Positions 20,832-29,985 of a stretch of DNA of 64,000 nt are shown one piece after another. The DNA is from Streptomyces cellostaticus (GTDB lineage: Bacteria > Actinomycetota > Actinomycetes > Streptomycetales > Streptomycetaceae): NCBI RefSeq assembly GCF_023630175.1, contig NZ_JALLIN010000007.1:1-64000 (forward strand). The letters are read 5' to 3'. The notes beneath the pieces are model-generated. The model was given only the letters and a program-made list of their open reading frames with translations. It searched no databases and was not told the DNA's origin. Made by a program: the position numbers and the translations under genes. Position 1 is the first letter of the stretch. Each line of letters opens with the position of its first letter.

Positions 20832-21937
20832 GCCCGGGACATCATCTGCACGGCGGTGCAACCGCGCTGCGTCGCTTCATGGTCGGCGAAGGCCTTCAGT
20901 GCGAATTCGGCGAACGACGCGGAGTAGTGCGGGACCGGATAGCTGTCCGTGTCCCTGTCGTACAGGTGGTACAGCACGAACACCGCCGACTGCGCGGACT
21001 GAGGGCACGTCGCGGTGGCCCAGGCATAGTCCTGGTCGCTGTCGGTGGGGCCGTAGCCCTTCTCAAGGTGGCTGCGCTCGCTCGTAAGGAAGTCCTTGGC
21101 GGCGGCACCGTAATAGGCGTAGAGGCCGTAGCCGGGCTTCCCGGTCTTCGTCACCAGGTAGCAGTTGGTCTGCGGAGCGTCGGGATCCGCTGGGTACTCC
21201 ATGACCTCAGGGGTGCCGTTCTGGGCCGCCGCCGTACCCCGCAGCGCGACGCACGAGCCCTCGGCCTGTTGCAGCAGCTTGGCCGTGTCGGACGTGCCGA
21301 GCCGTGCGGTGGACAGGTCGGTGAGCCGCTTGCCGGTCTTCACCTGGCAGCCGTACTTCTCGGCTGCCTTCTGGGCGGTCTCGGTGGTCACCCGGCCGAG
21401 TCCGCCCAGAGTCGTACTGTTCGCCGTACCGAGCAGGTCGCCGTAGGCAACCAGAGCCTTGCTCTTCTGGTTCACGCAGTCGAGCGCGACCATGACCTGG
21501 TAGGTGCCGCTGTCGTACCTGACGACGCCAGACCAGCCGTGGCCGAGTGGGGCCGCCTGCGCCTTCACCCCGTTGTAGTCCGCGTTGTACCAGGCGAGGG
21601 TCCCGGAGGGGGCCGCCGCACTGCTCCAACGCAGCTTCAGCTCCAGGGAACTGCCTTGTGGGCCGGATGCCGAGTTGTGGACGTTGCAGGCGGCCAGGTA
21701 ATCGCTGTCGCCCTCGTCACCGGCGCTCAGGTGTGACGAGTGCAGAGCCGCCCGGAGCCCGTCCTGGGCCAGGGCGCCGTCACACGCCCGGTCCAGTGAG
21801 CGGTCGTCACTCCCCGAGCCGACGGCCCCAGTGCCGTAAAGCACGAGCGCCACAAGCGCCAGAGCCAGCAGGCACGCCCCTGCGTACCACCCGGCGTGTA
21901 TACGTCGGAACCCGGATTTCATCTGCATCGTGCTCAT
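20828..21937 (-). CDS. Membrane-anchored hypothetical protein
   Basis: 369 residues. One N-terminal membrane segment (about residues 18-38, GACLLALALVALVLYGTG) follows a short basic cytoplasmic tail, leaving a large extracellular part. That part contains several cysteines (CDGAL, CNVHNS, CVNQK, CQVKT, CVALRG, CYLVTK, CPQS, CTAVQ), suggesting disulfides. I do not recognise the family. It lies 26 bases after the DUF6571-type gene and overlaps the lipoprotein gene, so it likely works with that secreted protein at the cell surface. Confidence 0.75.
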   Translation of the reverse strand: MSTMQMKSGFRRIHAGWYAGACLLALALVALVLYGTGAVGSGSDDRSLDRACDGALAQDGLRAALHSSHLSAGDEGDSDYLAACNVHNSASGPQGSSLELKLRWSSAAAPSGTLAWYNADYNGVKAQAAPLGHGWSGVVRYDSGTYQVMVALDCVNQKSKALVAYGDLLGTANSTTLGGLGRVTTETAQKAAEKYGCQVKTGKRLTDLSTARLGTSDTAKLLQQAEGSCVALRGTAAAQNGTPEVMEYPADPDAPQTNCYLVTKTGKPGYGLYAYYGAAAKDFLTSERSHLEKGYGPTDSDQDYAWATATCPQSAQSAVFVLYHLYDRDTDSYPVPHYSASFAEFALKAFADHEATQRGCTAVQMMSRA

Positions 21938-21963
21938 TCTGTCGGGGGACGTTCGGTGCCGTG

Positions 21964-24198
21964 TCAGCGGTCGGCGCGAAGCGTGCTCAGCGTCCGGTCA
22001 CGGCCGTGCTCGTAGTCGTTCTGACCTGCGTGGACGTAGTACTTTGTCCAGTCGCTGTCGACGGCATGGCCGCGGCTGTCCGCCCATGCTCTGACCAGCT
22101 TCTCGACATCGTGCTGGCCGGCGTCGTAGGTCTTCGCGTTCTTCTCGGTCGCCTCGAGGTTCGCCTCGGACACGTGCTCCTTGTTCGACTCGTACGCCCA
22201 CACGTCGAGGGTTCTCTGGCTGAGGTCTCCCACGGGGCTGAGATCACTGACGGGGTTGAACATCAGCGCCGTGCTGAGGGACGTGCCCAGGCCGTGGTTG
22301 AAGTCGGCGGCCCACTGCGTCTTCTTGAACCGCTCGTCGTAGATGATGTCCGACCGGATACCGTCATAGGCGCCCATGGCACGAGACGACTCCACAACTC
22401 GATCCCGGATCGTCTTGTCTCCGGCGTCCGCGGGGATCCCGTCCATGACATGGTGTGCGTACTGCTGTTCGGCCCCATAGAGGTGTCCGAACGCCTCCGG
22501 GTCGTTGGCGATACCGCGCATGACGGCAGCGAGGCGCTGGTGCCCTACGGCCATGTGCGAGCCGTCCTTGTCGCTCCAGACGGAACCCTCGCTGCCCCAG
22601 TCGATGTCGTACTTCGACGACGACTCCGCGTAGGTCTCGTGCGTGTCGGCCGTGTACGACGTCAGGATGTGGGCCAGCGGCTGTACCAGGTTCTTCGGCA
22701 GGTCCTGGGCATGCTGGTCGGTGTACAGCGTATTGATCGTGTGTTGCAGGATGCGTGCCTGCGGCTCGGTGTGCTGACCGATCGGGTGATAGTCGCCCGG
22801 CGCCTGGCCGGTCGTCGCGGCCTCCAGGGCCGCGCCGAAGCCCTTGCGGACGTCGCCGTCCTCCGCCAGGACGGGTATGCCCGTCGTCGTACCGCCGGGC
22901 GGGGTCGCGAAGTGGTCCACGACGGTGTCCCAGTCCCGCCCGTGGAGCAGGTACTCCAGGTTGTCGTTATGGGCCGGGTCCAGGTACTCGGTGCTGGTCT
23001 TGGGATCATGGGACATGATGCCGAGCACGCCGTCGAGCGGGTCGTTGGCGAACCAGCCCCGGTCCTTGCCGCTGAACTTGTCCCGCAGGGCCCAGATGGA
23101 CTCGGTCGGGTTGTCCCCCTTGGCCGTGTACGACTCCTCCGCGTGCCGGATGTCGTCCGCGGTGTCCTCCAGGAACTGCCCGTTGTAGCCGTGCCCCTGC
23201 TGCATCAGCGTAGCGAGGCTCTGGTAGCCGCGGACCTTCTCGTCCGGGATGGAACTGAGGCCATCGACCTTGAACTGTTCGGTTCCGGCCTTGCGCATGT
23301 CCTCGCGGAAGTCCTTGTAGAAGGACGAGTGCGGGTCCTGGGTCGCGGTCGCCAGCGTGGTGGCGAGGCCTTTCTGGATGTCCAGGTACTGGCCGCTGTG
23401 CTGTTTGTCGTTGTGGTAAGCAAGGCCGTCGAGGCTGTTGGAGAGCTGCAGCGTGCCCTTGGCGCCCAGTTCGTCCAGCAGGGTCTGGCTGAACGCCTTG
23501 TCGCCGGAGTTGTCGTGGAAGAGGCGTTGCAGTTCCCGGTAGTCGGCCGCCGTGGCCTTGCCGGAGTTGACGCGCAGCGCGATGTCCTTGCCCTCGTCGG
23601 CCTCGTACTTCTCGATGTCGCCCTGAGCCTTACCGTTGAAGTCGGGGGCCTTGCCGAGGCCCGCGTCGGGGCCCTTCACGACAGCGGTGAAGGCGACCTC
23701 GACGCCCTTGTCGGCGTCGTCCAGGTCCTTCACGCACTGGTCGATGCTGGCCTGCCAGGAGGCGACGGCTTTGCGTACGCTCTCCTGGTAGTCGGGATCA
23801 TGCGCGAGTGCCTGGCGATCTCCCTGGCTGAGCCTCCCGGTGTCGTACGAGACCACGCCCTGGTCCGACACCTTCATCCCCTGGGCGATGGCATCGTCCC
23901 GGGCCGACTCGAGCTTCTTGCGCAGGTCCACGAACTGGGTGTGCGCATCGCGCAAAAGTGAGGCGATCGCCTTGGCCTCGGTCTGGGCGTTCTGGAACTC
24001 CGTGAGCCTGATTCCGAAGCGCGCGTTGGCGGCCTGCTGGCTCTCGCCGACCCACGTCGGGCGCAGGGTGATGCCTTGCACGTCCCGCCGGTAGGCGGTC
24101 TCCTGCTTGTGGAGCTCTTTCGCCATGCCGTCCCAGCGTTCGGCGGCCGTGGTGAGCGTGGACAGGTCTGTCGTCAGGATCTCGTGGTATGTCGGCAT
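21964..24198 (-). CDS. DUF6571-type protein with WXG-like N terminus
   Basis: 744 residues. The first ~100 residues form a helical hairpin of the WXG100 kind, with the W-x-G turn in RPTWVGESQQAAN, typical of substrates or partners of ESX/type VII secretion. The central part contains LDGLAYHNDKQHSGQYLDIQ and TESIWALRDKFSGKDRGWF, which I associate with DUF6571 proteins of streptomycetes. No signal peptide or membrane segment and no recognisable catalytic toxin domain at the C terminus. It follows a small WXG-like gene (45-base gap) and precedes a membrane protein and a lipoprotein, all minus strand. Function unknown; secretion by a type VII system is inference. Confidence 0.8.
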   Translation of the reverse strand: MPTYHEILTTDLSTLTTAAERWDGMAKELHKQETAYRRDVQGITLRPTWVGESQQAANARFGIRLTEFQNAQTEAKAIASLLRDAHTQFVDLRKKLESARDDAIAQGMKVSDQGVVSYDTGRLSQGDRQALAHDPDYQESVRKAVASWQASIDQCVKDLDDADKGVEVAFTAVVKGPDAGLGKAPDFNGKAQGDIEKYEADEGKDIALRVNSGKATAADYRELQRLFHDNSGDKAFSQTLLDELGAKGTLQLSNSLDGLAYHNDKQHSGQYLDIQKGLATTLATATQDPHSSFYKDFREDMRKAGTEQFKVDGLSSIPDEKVRGYQSLATLMQQGHGYNGQFLEDTADDIRHAEESYTAKGDNPTESIWALRDKFSGKDRGWFANDPLDGVLGIMSHDPKTSTEYLDPAHNDNLEYLLHGRDWDTVVDHFATPPGGTTTGIPVLAEDGDVRKGFGAALEAATTGQAPGDYHPIGQHTEPQARILQHTINTLYTDQHAQDLPKNLVQPLAHILTSYTADTHETYAESSSKYDIDWGSEGSVWSDKDGSHMAVGHQRLAAVMRGIANDPEAFGHLYGAEQQYAHHVMDGIPADAGDKTIRDRVVESSRAMGAYDGIRSDIIYDERFKKTQWAADFNHGLGTSLSTALMFNPVSDLSPVGDLSQRTLDVWAYESNKEHVSEANLEATEKNAKTYDAGQHDVEKLVRAWADSRGHAVDSDWTKYYVHAGQNDYEHGRDRTLSTLRADR

Positions 24199-24243
24199 GG
24201 GTCCCCGTTAGTCCAGTGGCGTGCGAGACAGCTCGGTTGTCTG

Positions 24244-24720
24244 TCAGTGCTCTGGTGGCGGCGAGTACGTGTCGAGCACGGACACCTTGCGCACTCCGGC
24301 GCCCACTCCGACGTCCGTCCCGGTCATCAATGTGTTGTTGTTCCGGAGGGCCGATTCGTCCCACGACAACTGGTTCACCAGGTTCTGGACCTGTTCACTC
24401 CAGGTCTTGTGCGCCTTGCTCACGGCACTGGACGTGACCCAGCCATTCCCGTCCTTCGCATCGAACGCCTTCACCACGGCGCTCGTCTCGTCATCCGCCC
24501 AGGCCCCCGCCGTCGTGGTGTGTGGCTCGATCTCGTTGTGGAGCGTGTTCGCCGCGGCCTTCTTCTCGGCGGGAGAGGACGCGAGGTCCGGCTGCCCACC
24601 GCCCGTGGAGCCACCACCGCCCAGGTCGGCCGGCAGCTGGTTCAACCGCATTCCAACGGGCTGCCCCGTTCCAGCGTGTTGCTCGCCTTGAGTACTTCCT
24701 GCCACGGCCCCTACCCCCAT
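24244..24720 (-). CDS. Small WXG/ESX-like helical protein
   Basis: 158 residues from the ATG at 24720 (AGAGAG upstream; a GTG at 24744 is possible). After a flexible Gly-rich start there is a helical region around ANTLHNEIEPHTTTAGAWADDETSAVV followed by a long helix SKAHKTWSEQVQNLVNQLSWDESALRNN, the size and pattern of actinobacterial ESX-related proteins. It heads the operon with the DUF6571-type gene and probably forms a pair with its N terminus. Assignment rests on length, pattern and position. Confidence 0.6.
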   Translation of the reverse strand: MGVGAVAGSTQGEQHAGTGQPVGMRLNQLPADLGGGGSTGGGQPDLASSPAEKKAAANTLHNEIEPHTTTAGAWADDETSAVVKAFDAKDGNGWVTSSAVSKAHKTWSEQVQNLVNQLSWDESALRNNNTLMTGTDVGVGAGVRKVSVLDTYSPPPEH

Positions 24721-25238
24721 CAGCTCTCTGGCGTACCGCTTCACATCGGCAACGGCATTTTCACATAGGGCAGTTGAACAGCATGGCTCGGCATCGTTTC
24801 AACGGCCACCGGCCTGCCGGTGGCCCGCCCGAGTAATCGTCGTCCTGGAGCGATTGAGGTGGCTGAGGCGGCGCTGAGCTCGTGGCGTTCGACGAGCCGG
24901 CCGCTTTCGAACGGCGAAGAACCGGTGAGTCACATGACTCGACCGAGGTCGACGCGGGCGGCTGGATTGCGCACCAGAAGGCCCGCTGGTCGGCAGCCGA
25001 CCCGTCACGGACACGCGTACGAACGTGCAGAGGGCAGCCAACTCTGGCTTACCGAGCCGAACATTCGGGCCGGCCGAGAAAACGGGAGTCCACCATGCTC
25101 ACGGCGCTGGTGATAGCGTCGGCAGACCGCCATCTGAAGCAAGACTGGCTCCCGGTCCGCGCGAGTGCATGACACGCCGCCGTGCAGTGCCGGACGAGTC
25201 GGCCCGCACCGGTAGGGGAACTGACCAGGGGGAGCAAC
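24721..25238. other. Intergenic region with a short repeat motif
   Basis: No convincing gene in about 520 bases. It should contain the promoters of the minus-strand WXG operon and of the plus-strand gene at 25239. Around 24915-24940 lies CCGGTGAGTCACATGACTCG, the same core as in the hairpins of the 11-kb and 28-kb repeats, here without the outer arms. Confidence 0.5.
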
Positions 25239-25937
25239 ATGGAGGAGCAGGACATCAAGGCGGTCGTCATGGCCGCCAAGCGGCTGGACATCGTCCGGTG
25301 CGGACCGGAGTCCGGGCTGAAGCGGTGGGCTCATCTGTCGCTGTGTGTGCTCGACGCGGTCTTCTCGATCAACGCCCATTACTCAGGCGTCGTGAACGTG
25401 TGCCGCAGATACGCCGATCATATGAGACTTGAGCATCGGCTGTACCCGCGCGGCACCGAGCACCCCGGTGGGGAGGAGCCGCTGTCCCGGTTCGTGGAGT
25501 GTGCTGCGGACATGCCCGCCCTAGCCGCCGTCCTCGACAACTGTGGACGCACGTCTCCGAGGGGCGGCATCCTCAAGGCCGAGGCGGCCGTGGACTATGC
25601 GCGGATCCTCGTGGGCCATGGCGTGGATCTCCTCATCGACGTTGACAAGCTGCTGGCCGACGACAATCGCCTCGCCAGGGTGGAGAAGGCGCTGGCCCAG
25701 GTGCCGGGCCATGGCGCCCACGGGGTCCGGCTCAGCTACCTGTGGATGCTTGCCGGCGACGACACAGGCATCAAGCCGGACCGTATGGTTCTGAACTGGC
25801 TGGCCCACGTTCTGAAGCGTCCTATGGGCGTGTCTGAGGGCCGCATACTGCTGACTGCTGCAGCGCAGATCATCGGCTGCACTCCCTGGGAACTGGATCA
25901 TGCCATCTGGCTCTACCAGCGCAGCACGGGCAAGTAA
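25239..25937 (+). CDS. Hypothetical helical protein
   Basis: 232 residues from the ATG at 25239, preceded by GGGGGAG. Almost entirely helical, without signal peptide or membrane segment. A conserved-looking C-terminal block reads VRLSYLWMLAGDDTGIKPDRMV, then LTAAAQIIGCTPWELDHAIWL. Similar KPDRM blocks occur in proteins annotated as hypothetical or as helix-hairpin-helix DNA repair-like, but no catalytic residue can be assigned, so I leave the function open. It stands alone between two decayed regions. Confidence 0.7.
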   Translation: MEEQDIKAVVMAAKRLDIVRCGPESGLKRWAHLSLCVLDAVFSINAHYSGVVNVCRRYADHMRLEHRLYPRGTEHPGGEEPLSRFVECAADMPALAAVLDNCGRTSPRGGILKAEAAVDYARILVGHGVDLLIDVDKLLADDNRLARVEKALAQVPGHGAHGVRLSYLWMLAGDDTGIKPDRMVLNWLAHVLKRPMGVSEGRILLTAAAQIIGCTPWELDHAIWLYQRSTGK

Positions 25938-26060
25938 TTCACTTCATGGAGCGGCGGAGGTCCGACGGGGAGGAGCATCCCGCGTGGCCGCACCCCCGCC
26001 GACTTCGAAGACCCGCTGATGACCTGTTCCTCGAAGTCGGACCACAGTGGCCCGACTCGC

Positions 26061-27293
26061 TTATGCCTCTGTCTCGAGCAGCGGCACGGTACCCGCTCGA
26101 AAGAGACTCTCGCCTTCCGCCAAAGCCTCTTGCAGTTGCTCGACGAGTTGGCGCAGGCGCGCGTCGAGGTCGACCTGGTCTCTCGTCTCCGCGACGATCG
26201 CTTCACGCACGTCGTCGACGAACGGCTGCCAGGTGTCACGAGCGCGCTGCGTGCACTCAGTGACGACCGGCTGTCGCTTCTCGGCCGCCACCTTGTCATG
26301 GTTCTGGCGCGCGCGCTTCGTTCCCTGCTCATCGACGACTTTCGCCAGGTAGACGGCGAGGGGAAGCGCGGCTTCGGCGATGCCGATGGGCCGTCCCAGG
26401 TCCCGAGCCGCCTTCGCCGACCCGGCCTTCCCGCTGGCGATCTGCCCGGGTGTCTTGTTCGCGGCCTTCAACATACCGATCAACAAGGTCCCGACCGTCT
26501 CGACATGTTCTGCGGCACCGCCGGGCCCTGCCGGGGTTGTGGAGGCATCCTCCCCGGGCCCGAGTGTGGCGACCAGCGAAGCAAAGCCTGCCCAGGAGGG
26601 TCGGGCGCGCTCTCGCTCCTTGGTCTTGCGGATCGACTGCCGCAACCGCTGGAGGCGGACCTCGTGCTTGGTGAACCACTCGTCGAGCGTGCGCTGAATC
26701 TCGGCCTGAAGTTCGTCGGAGCCGAAACTCGGCTCCCACGACTGCCGCATCACCTCTTCGACGAGACCGTCGAGGCTGGCTTGGGCGGCTCGATCGAGAG
26801 TGTCGAGTTCCCTCTCCCATACGTCGCGGCGAGCGACGCCACTGGCAGCCACTTCGGCACGTGCCGTGTAGTCCGACAGTTGCCTCCTCAGTTCGGCCAC
26901 GGTTTCGTCCAGGACCGCTGTCCAGTACCGTTGCCCGGCCTTATGTCACCATCCGGGCAGTGCCGAAGGGGATACCGCCTCGAAAGCATCCGCAAGGTCT
27001 CTCATGCCGTCCCAGCCACGGAAATCATCCCAGATCTCTCGGCTGAGATGTGTATCCGGCCCTGCCGTCTGGAACGGGTCCTGCGAGACAACGAATACCG
27101 GTACCCTGTCGTCCAATTCGAACAGTTCCCGCAACTCGCGAACCTTGCGAGCACTCAGTTCCCGGTATTCCGCCAGGTCGTACTCTGGGTCCACACCCGC
27201 CTCGTCGAACCGCGAGATAACGAACCACATCGTCCCTACCGGCCATCCCTGCGTAAACAGCTTCCGAAGCACGTCACGTTCGGCAGTCGCCAA
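26061..27293 (-). pseudogene. Dynamin-like/HSR1-type GTPase, truncated with an in-frame stop
   Basis: One minus-strand frame carries two pieces, separated only by a TGA at 26946-26948. The upstream piece (27293-26949) resembles the second half of a GTPase domain: TMWFVISRFDEAG fits a G4-like motif and VFVVSQDPF a G5-like position. Continuing past the stop in the same frame gives QRYWTAVLDETVAELRRQL and then a long coiled-coil region with a hydrophobic stretch near AAEHVETVGTLLIGMLKAA, as in bacterial dynamin-like proteins. The P-loop and switch regions are missing: the frame is closed just beyond 27320, where transposase-like sequence starts. It is therefore a decayed gene. Confidence 0.65.
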
Positions 27294-27301
27294 CTGCGGA
27301 G

Positions 27302-28006
27302 TCAGTACCGCACACCCCGCTCATCACTGCAGGCGCCACATACATCGACAGCCGCACGGACGAGGACCGCGCCCACGCACTCAACCTGATCCAGTCCCGG
27401 AAGGACTACCAGACCAAGATCAAGGAGTACGGGCCTGCAGGGGACCAGCGTCGACAGTGCCCCGCCCTCGGATCCCACGCCACGGTCACCTGCTACCGCC
27501 GGCCCCAGCCACGCCCGTCCACCGTCGTCGACCTCGACGCCCCCACTGTCCGTACCCCGGCAGCCCTGCCCACCATCCCCAGGCCCAAGCGGGACACCCC
27601 CGTCTACCCCGACATCTGCAGGGGGAAGAGCATCACCGTCCCGGGCACCGTGTTGGCCAAGTGGCGGCAGAAATACCCCCTGTTCACCCCGCTGTGGCAG
27701 GAAGCCTGGTCCGGACTGCGCAGTCAGAACGAGGGGGGCAACGGCAACCTGAAGAAGTCCGCCCTCGACAGCATCGACAATCCCCAGCTCCGCCTGCCGC
27801 ACGGACGCGTCGCACAGACCCTGCTCAATGCCGTCATCATCTTCGTGGCGAACCTCAGAGCCATCCGACGGTTCCTCCGCGACCAGGGCATCCAGCCCCG
27901 CAAAGCCAGCACGCAGAGCGCCGCAACCCAACCCGGTGCGCCCTCCGACCCGCCCCTGGCGCGACCGCTTCCGATCGAGCAGGTCGAGCCTCCGCCACGT
28001 GAGTGA
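27302..28006 (+). pseudogene. Transposase-like gene remnant, 5' end missing
   Basis: An open plus-strand frame without a start runs from about 27302 to the stop at 28006, some 234 residues. It reads GATYIDSRTDEDRAHALNLI, KEYGPAGDQRRQCPALG, then LAKWRQKYPLFTPLWQEAWS, EGGNGNLKKSALDSI and VAQTLLNAVIIFVANLRAI. The last part resembles the C terminus of proteins encoded by actinobacterial mobile elements (ending with a conserved hydrophobic helix). The 5' end stops where the GTPase remnant begins, so insertion of this element probably truncated that gene. Family not certain. Confidence 0.55.
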
Positions 28007-28031
28007 ACCACCTCCGCCGCGCTCCGAGCCC

Positions 28032-28253
28032 TGAAAACCCCACATGCCTGTGCCACGGCTACCAGCCGTCGCGCAGGCATGCCCTGTTTCCGCAGGTGAG
28101 GGGCGCAGTTCCTGGACCGCCACCGCCTCACCCCCTCATCGGGCCGATCACGAGGCTCAAGGCCCCAGAAACGACGAATTACCGGTGAGTCACATGACTC
28201 GACCGGTAATTCGTGAGCGCTTCGGGACGATCTCGTGAACGTCCCCACGTGTG
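28032..28253. repeat. Structured direct repeat, copy 2, abutting tRNA-Leu
   Basis: Second copy of the repeat at 10911-11133. Its hairpin at about 28174-28213 is perfect here: CGAATTACCGGT pairs with ACCGGTAATTCG around GAGTCA/TGACTC. The copy ends at the 3' end of the tRNA gene. On the tRNA strand the hairpin lies about 40 bases downstream of the tRNA, where it could also act as its terminator. Confidence 0.85.
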
Positions 28254-28336
28254 TCCGAGGGGGGACTTGAACCCCCACGCCCGATAAAGGGCACTAGCAC
28301 CTCAAGCTAGCGCGTCTGCCATTCCGCCACCCGGAC
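28253..28336 (-). tRNA. tRNA-Leu (anticodon GAG)
   Basis: 84 bases on the minus strand. The acceptor stem pairs GTCCGGG with CTCGGAC (one G-T pair); the anticodon stem CTAGC/GCTAG encloses the loop TTGAGGT with anticodon GAG, reading CUC/CUU leucine codons. The long variable arm with CCCTTTATCGGG marks a class II tRNA, and the T-arm GGGGGTTCAAGTCCCCC is intact. CCA is not encoded. Its 3' end touches the repeat, which makes it the likely integration edge of the island to its left. Confidence 0.97.
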
Positions 28337-28673
28337 CAGGTGTCTGCCGCCTGACCGGGGGTGTTCCCCGCGGCGACACGGACAACAATACCAAGGTTTC
28401 GGAGTGCGTTTCACCTGCGTATCCGCAGGGTGGGTGCGGGGCGGGGCCCTTGCCGGCCCGGCCGCCGAGGTGCACGGAATGTAACCGTCCGCGTAGCGCA
28501 CCGCGTCGGCTCCGGGAGCCGTCCGGACGGCGCTGACAACGCTCGCGGTCAGTACGCCTGGGTGCCGAGCGGGTCGCGGGGCGCGGACGGTGACGAGTTC
28601 CGGCGGGGCAGCGTCGACGCGTCCGCACAGGCCGGGTGGACGCTGCCCCCCTCCCCCGCCGGCGCGCCGGGCG
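28337..28673. other. Intergenic region upstream of tRNA-Leu
   Basis: About 340 bases with no gene that I can support. It should hold the tRNA promoter (minus strand) and the 3' flank of the KAS III gene. No clear hairpin terminator was identified. Confidence 0.4.
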
Positions 28674-29621
28674 TCAGGGGCAGCGGACGACCTGTCCCGC
28701 GTACGACAGGTTGCCACCGAAACCGAACAGCAGGGCCGCGTCGCCGCTGCGGACCGCCCCTTGCTCGAGCAGTTTGGACAGGGCGAGCGGGATGCTGGCC
28801 GCGGAGGTGTTGCCGGACTCGGTGACATCGCGGGCGACCACGGCGTTCACGGCGCCCAGCTTCTGCGCGAGGGGCTCGATGATGCGCAGGTTGGCCTGGT
28901 GCAGGACGACGGCGGCGAGGTCGGCGGGGTCGAGTCCGGCCCTCTCGCAGGCGCGCCGGGCGATGGAGGGGAGCCGGGTGGTGGCCCACCGGTAGACGCT
29001 CTGCCCCTCCTGTGCGAACCGGGGCGGAGTGCCCTCGATGCGCACCGCGTTGCCCATCTCCGGCACCGATCCCCACAGCACCGGCCCGATCCCGGGCTCC
29101 TGGCCCGACGCGCAGGCCTCGACCACGGCGGCCCCGGCCCCGTCACCGACCAGGACGCAGGTGCTGCGGTCGCTCCAGTCGGTGACCTCGGACATCTTGT
29201 CGGCGCCGATGACCAGTGCCCGGGTCGCGGCGCCCGCCCGTACGGTGTGGTCGGCGGTGGCGAGGGCGTGGGTGAAGCCGGCGCACACGACGTTGACGTC
29301 CATCGCGGCCGGCTGCGGGATGCCGAGGCGGGCGGCCACCCGGGCCGCGGTGTTCGGGGAGCGGTCGATGGCGGTGGAGGTGGCCACCAGCACCAGGTCG
29401 ATGTCACCGGGCGTGAGACCGGCGGCGGCGAGCGCCTTGGCGGCGGCGTGCGCGGCGAGTTCGTCGACCGGCTCGTCGGGGCCCGCGATGTGCCGGGTCC
29501 GGATGCCCACCCGGCTGCGGATCCACTCGTCGCTGGTGTCGACCATGCCGGCCAGGTCGTCGTTGGTGAGCACCCTGGCGGGCTGGTAGTGGCCGATGGC
29601 CGCGATGCGCGAGCCGTGCAT
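28674..29621 (-). CDS. Beta-ketoacyl-ACP synthase III family protein
   Basis: 315 residues. Thiolase-fold enzyme of the FabH type, which condenses an acyl-CoA starter with malonyl-ACP. The triad is complete: Cys113 (VVCAGF), His241 (LHQANLRI), Asn271 (ESGNTSAAS). The ATG at 29621 follows GAGGGGG; in-frame sequence before it is unconserved. No other fatty-acid genes flank it, so it is probably a second, accessory KAS III rather than the housekeeping FabH, which normally lies with fabD and acpP. Function beyond the family is open. Confidence 0.88.
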   Translation of the reverse strand: MHGSRIAAIGHYQPARVLTNDDLAGMVDTSDEWIRSRVGIRTRHIAGPDEPVDELAAHAAAKALAAAGLTPGDIDLVLVATSTAIDRSPNTAARVAARLGIPQPAAMDVNVVCAGFTHALATADHTVRAGAATRALVIGADKMSEVTDWSDRSTCVLVGDGAGAAVVEACASGQEPGIGPVLWGSVPEMGNAVRIEGTPPRFAQEGQSVYRWATTRLPSIARRACERAGLDPADLAAVVLHQANLRIIEPLAQKLGAVNAVVARDVTESGNTSAASIPLALSKLLEQGAVRSGDAALLFGFGGNLSYAGQVVRCP

Positions 29622-29985
29622 GTCGGGGGTCCCCCTCGTTGCCGTGGGTAGCGGGAGCCCCAGTCTGGTCAGTGACTCGCGAGTACGACGGCAGGTGAGG
29701 GCACAGGAATCGGGCATCCGAGTTGTCGGCTTCCGTCACACCCTCGAACCCCTCGCTGATGGCCGGGGCCCTCGGCGCCGGTGCCGGTGACGCTCGCGCC
29801 GTCGCCGCGCACGACGGGGCCGGCGCGGTGGGCAGCGGGCAGCGGGCAGCCACCTCATACTCCGGGTGCAGGACAATGGGAGCGCCGAGGTCACCGCACC
29901 GCACAACACCCGGTGTCCCGCGGCGACCTTCGCATCAAGGGCCGTTTCGGCTGCCAGCACGTACAGAACCGGGGCAGATCAGGAC

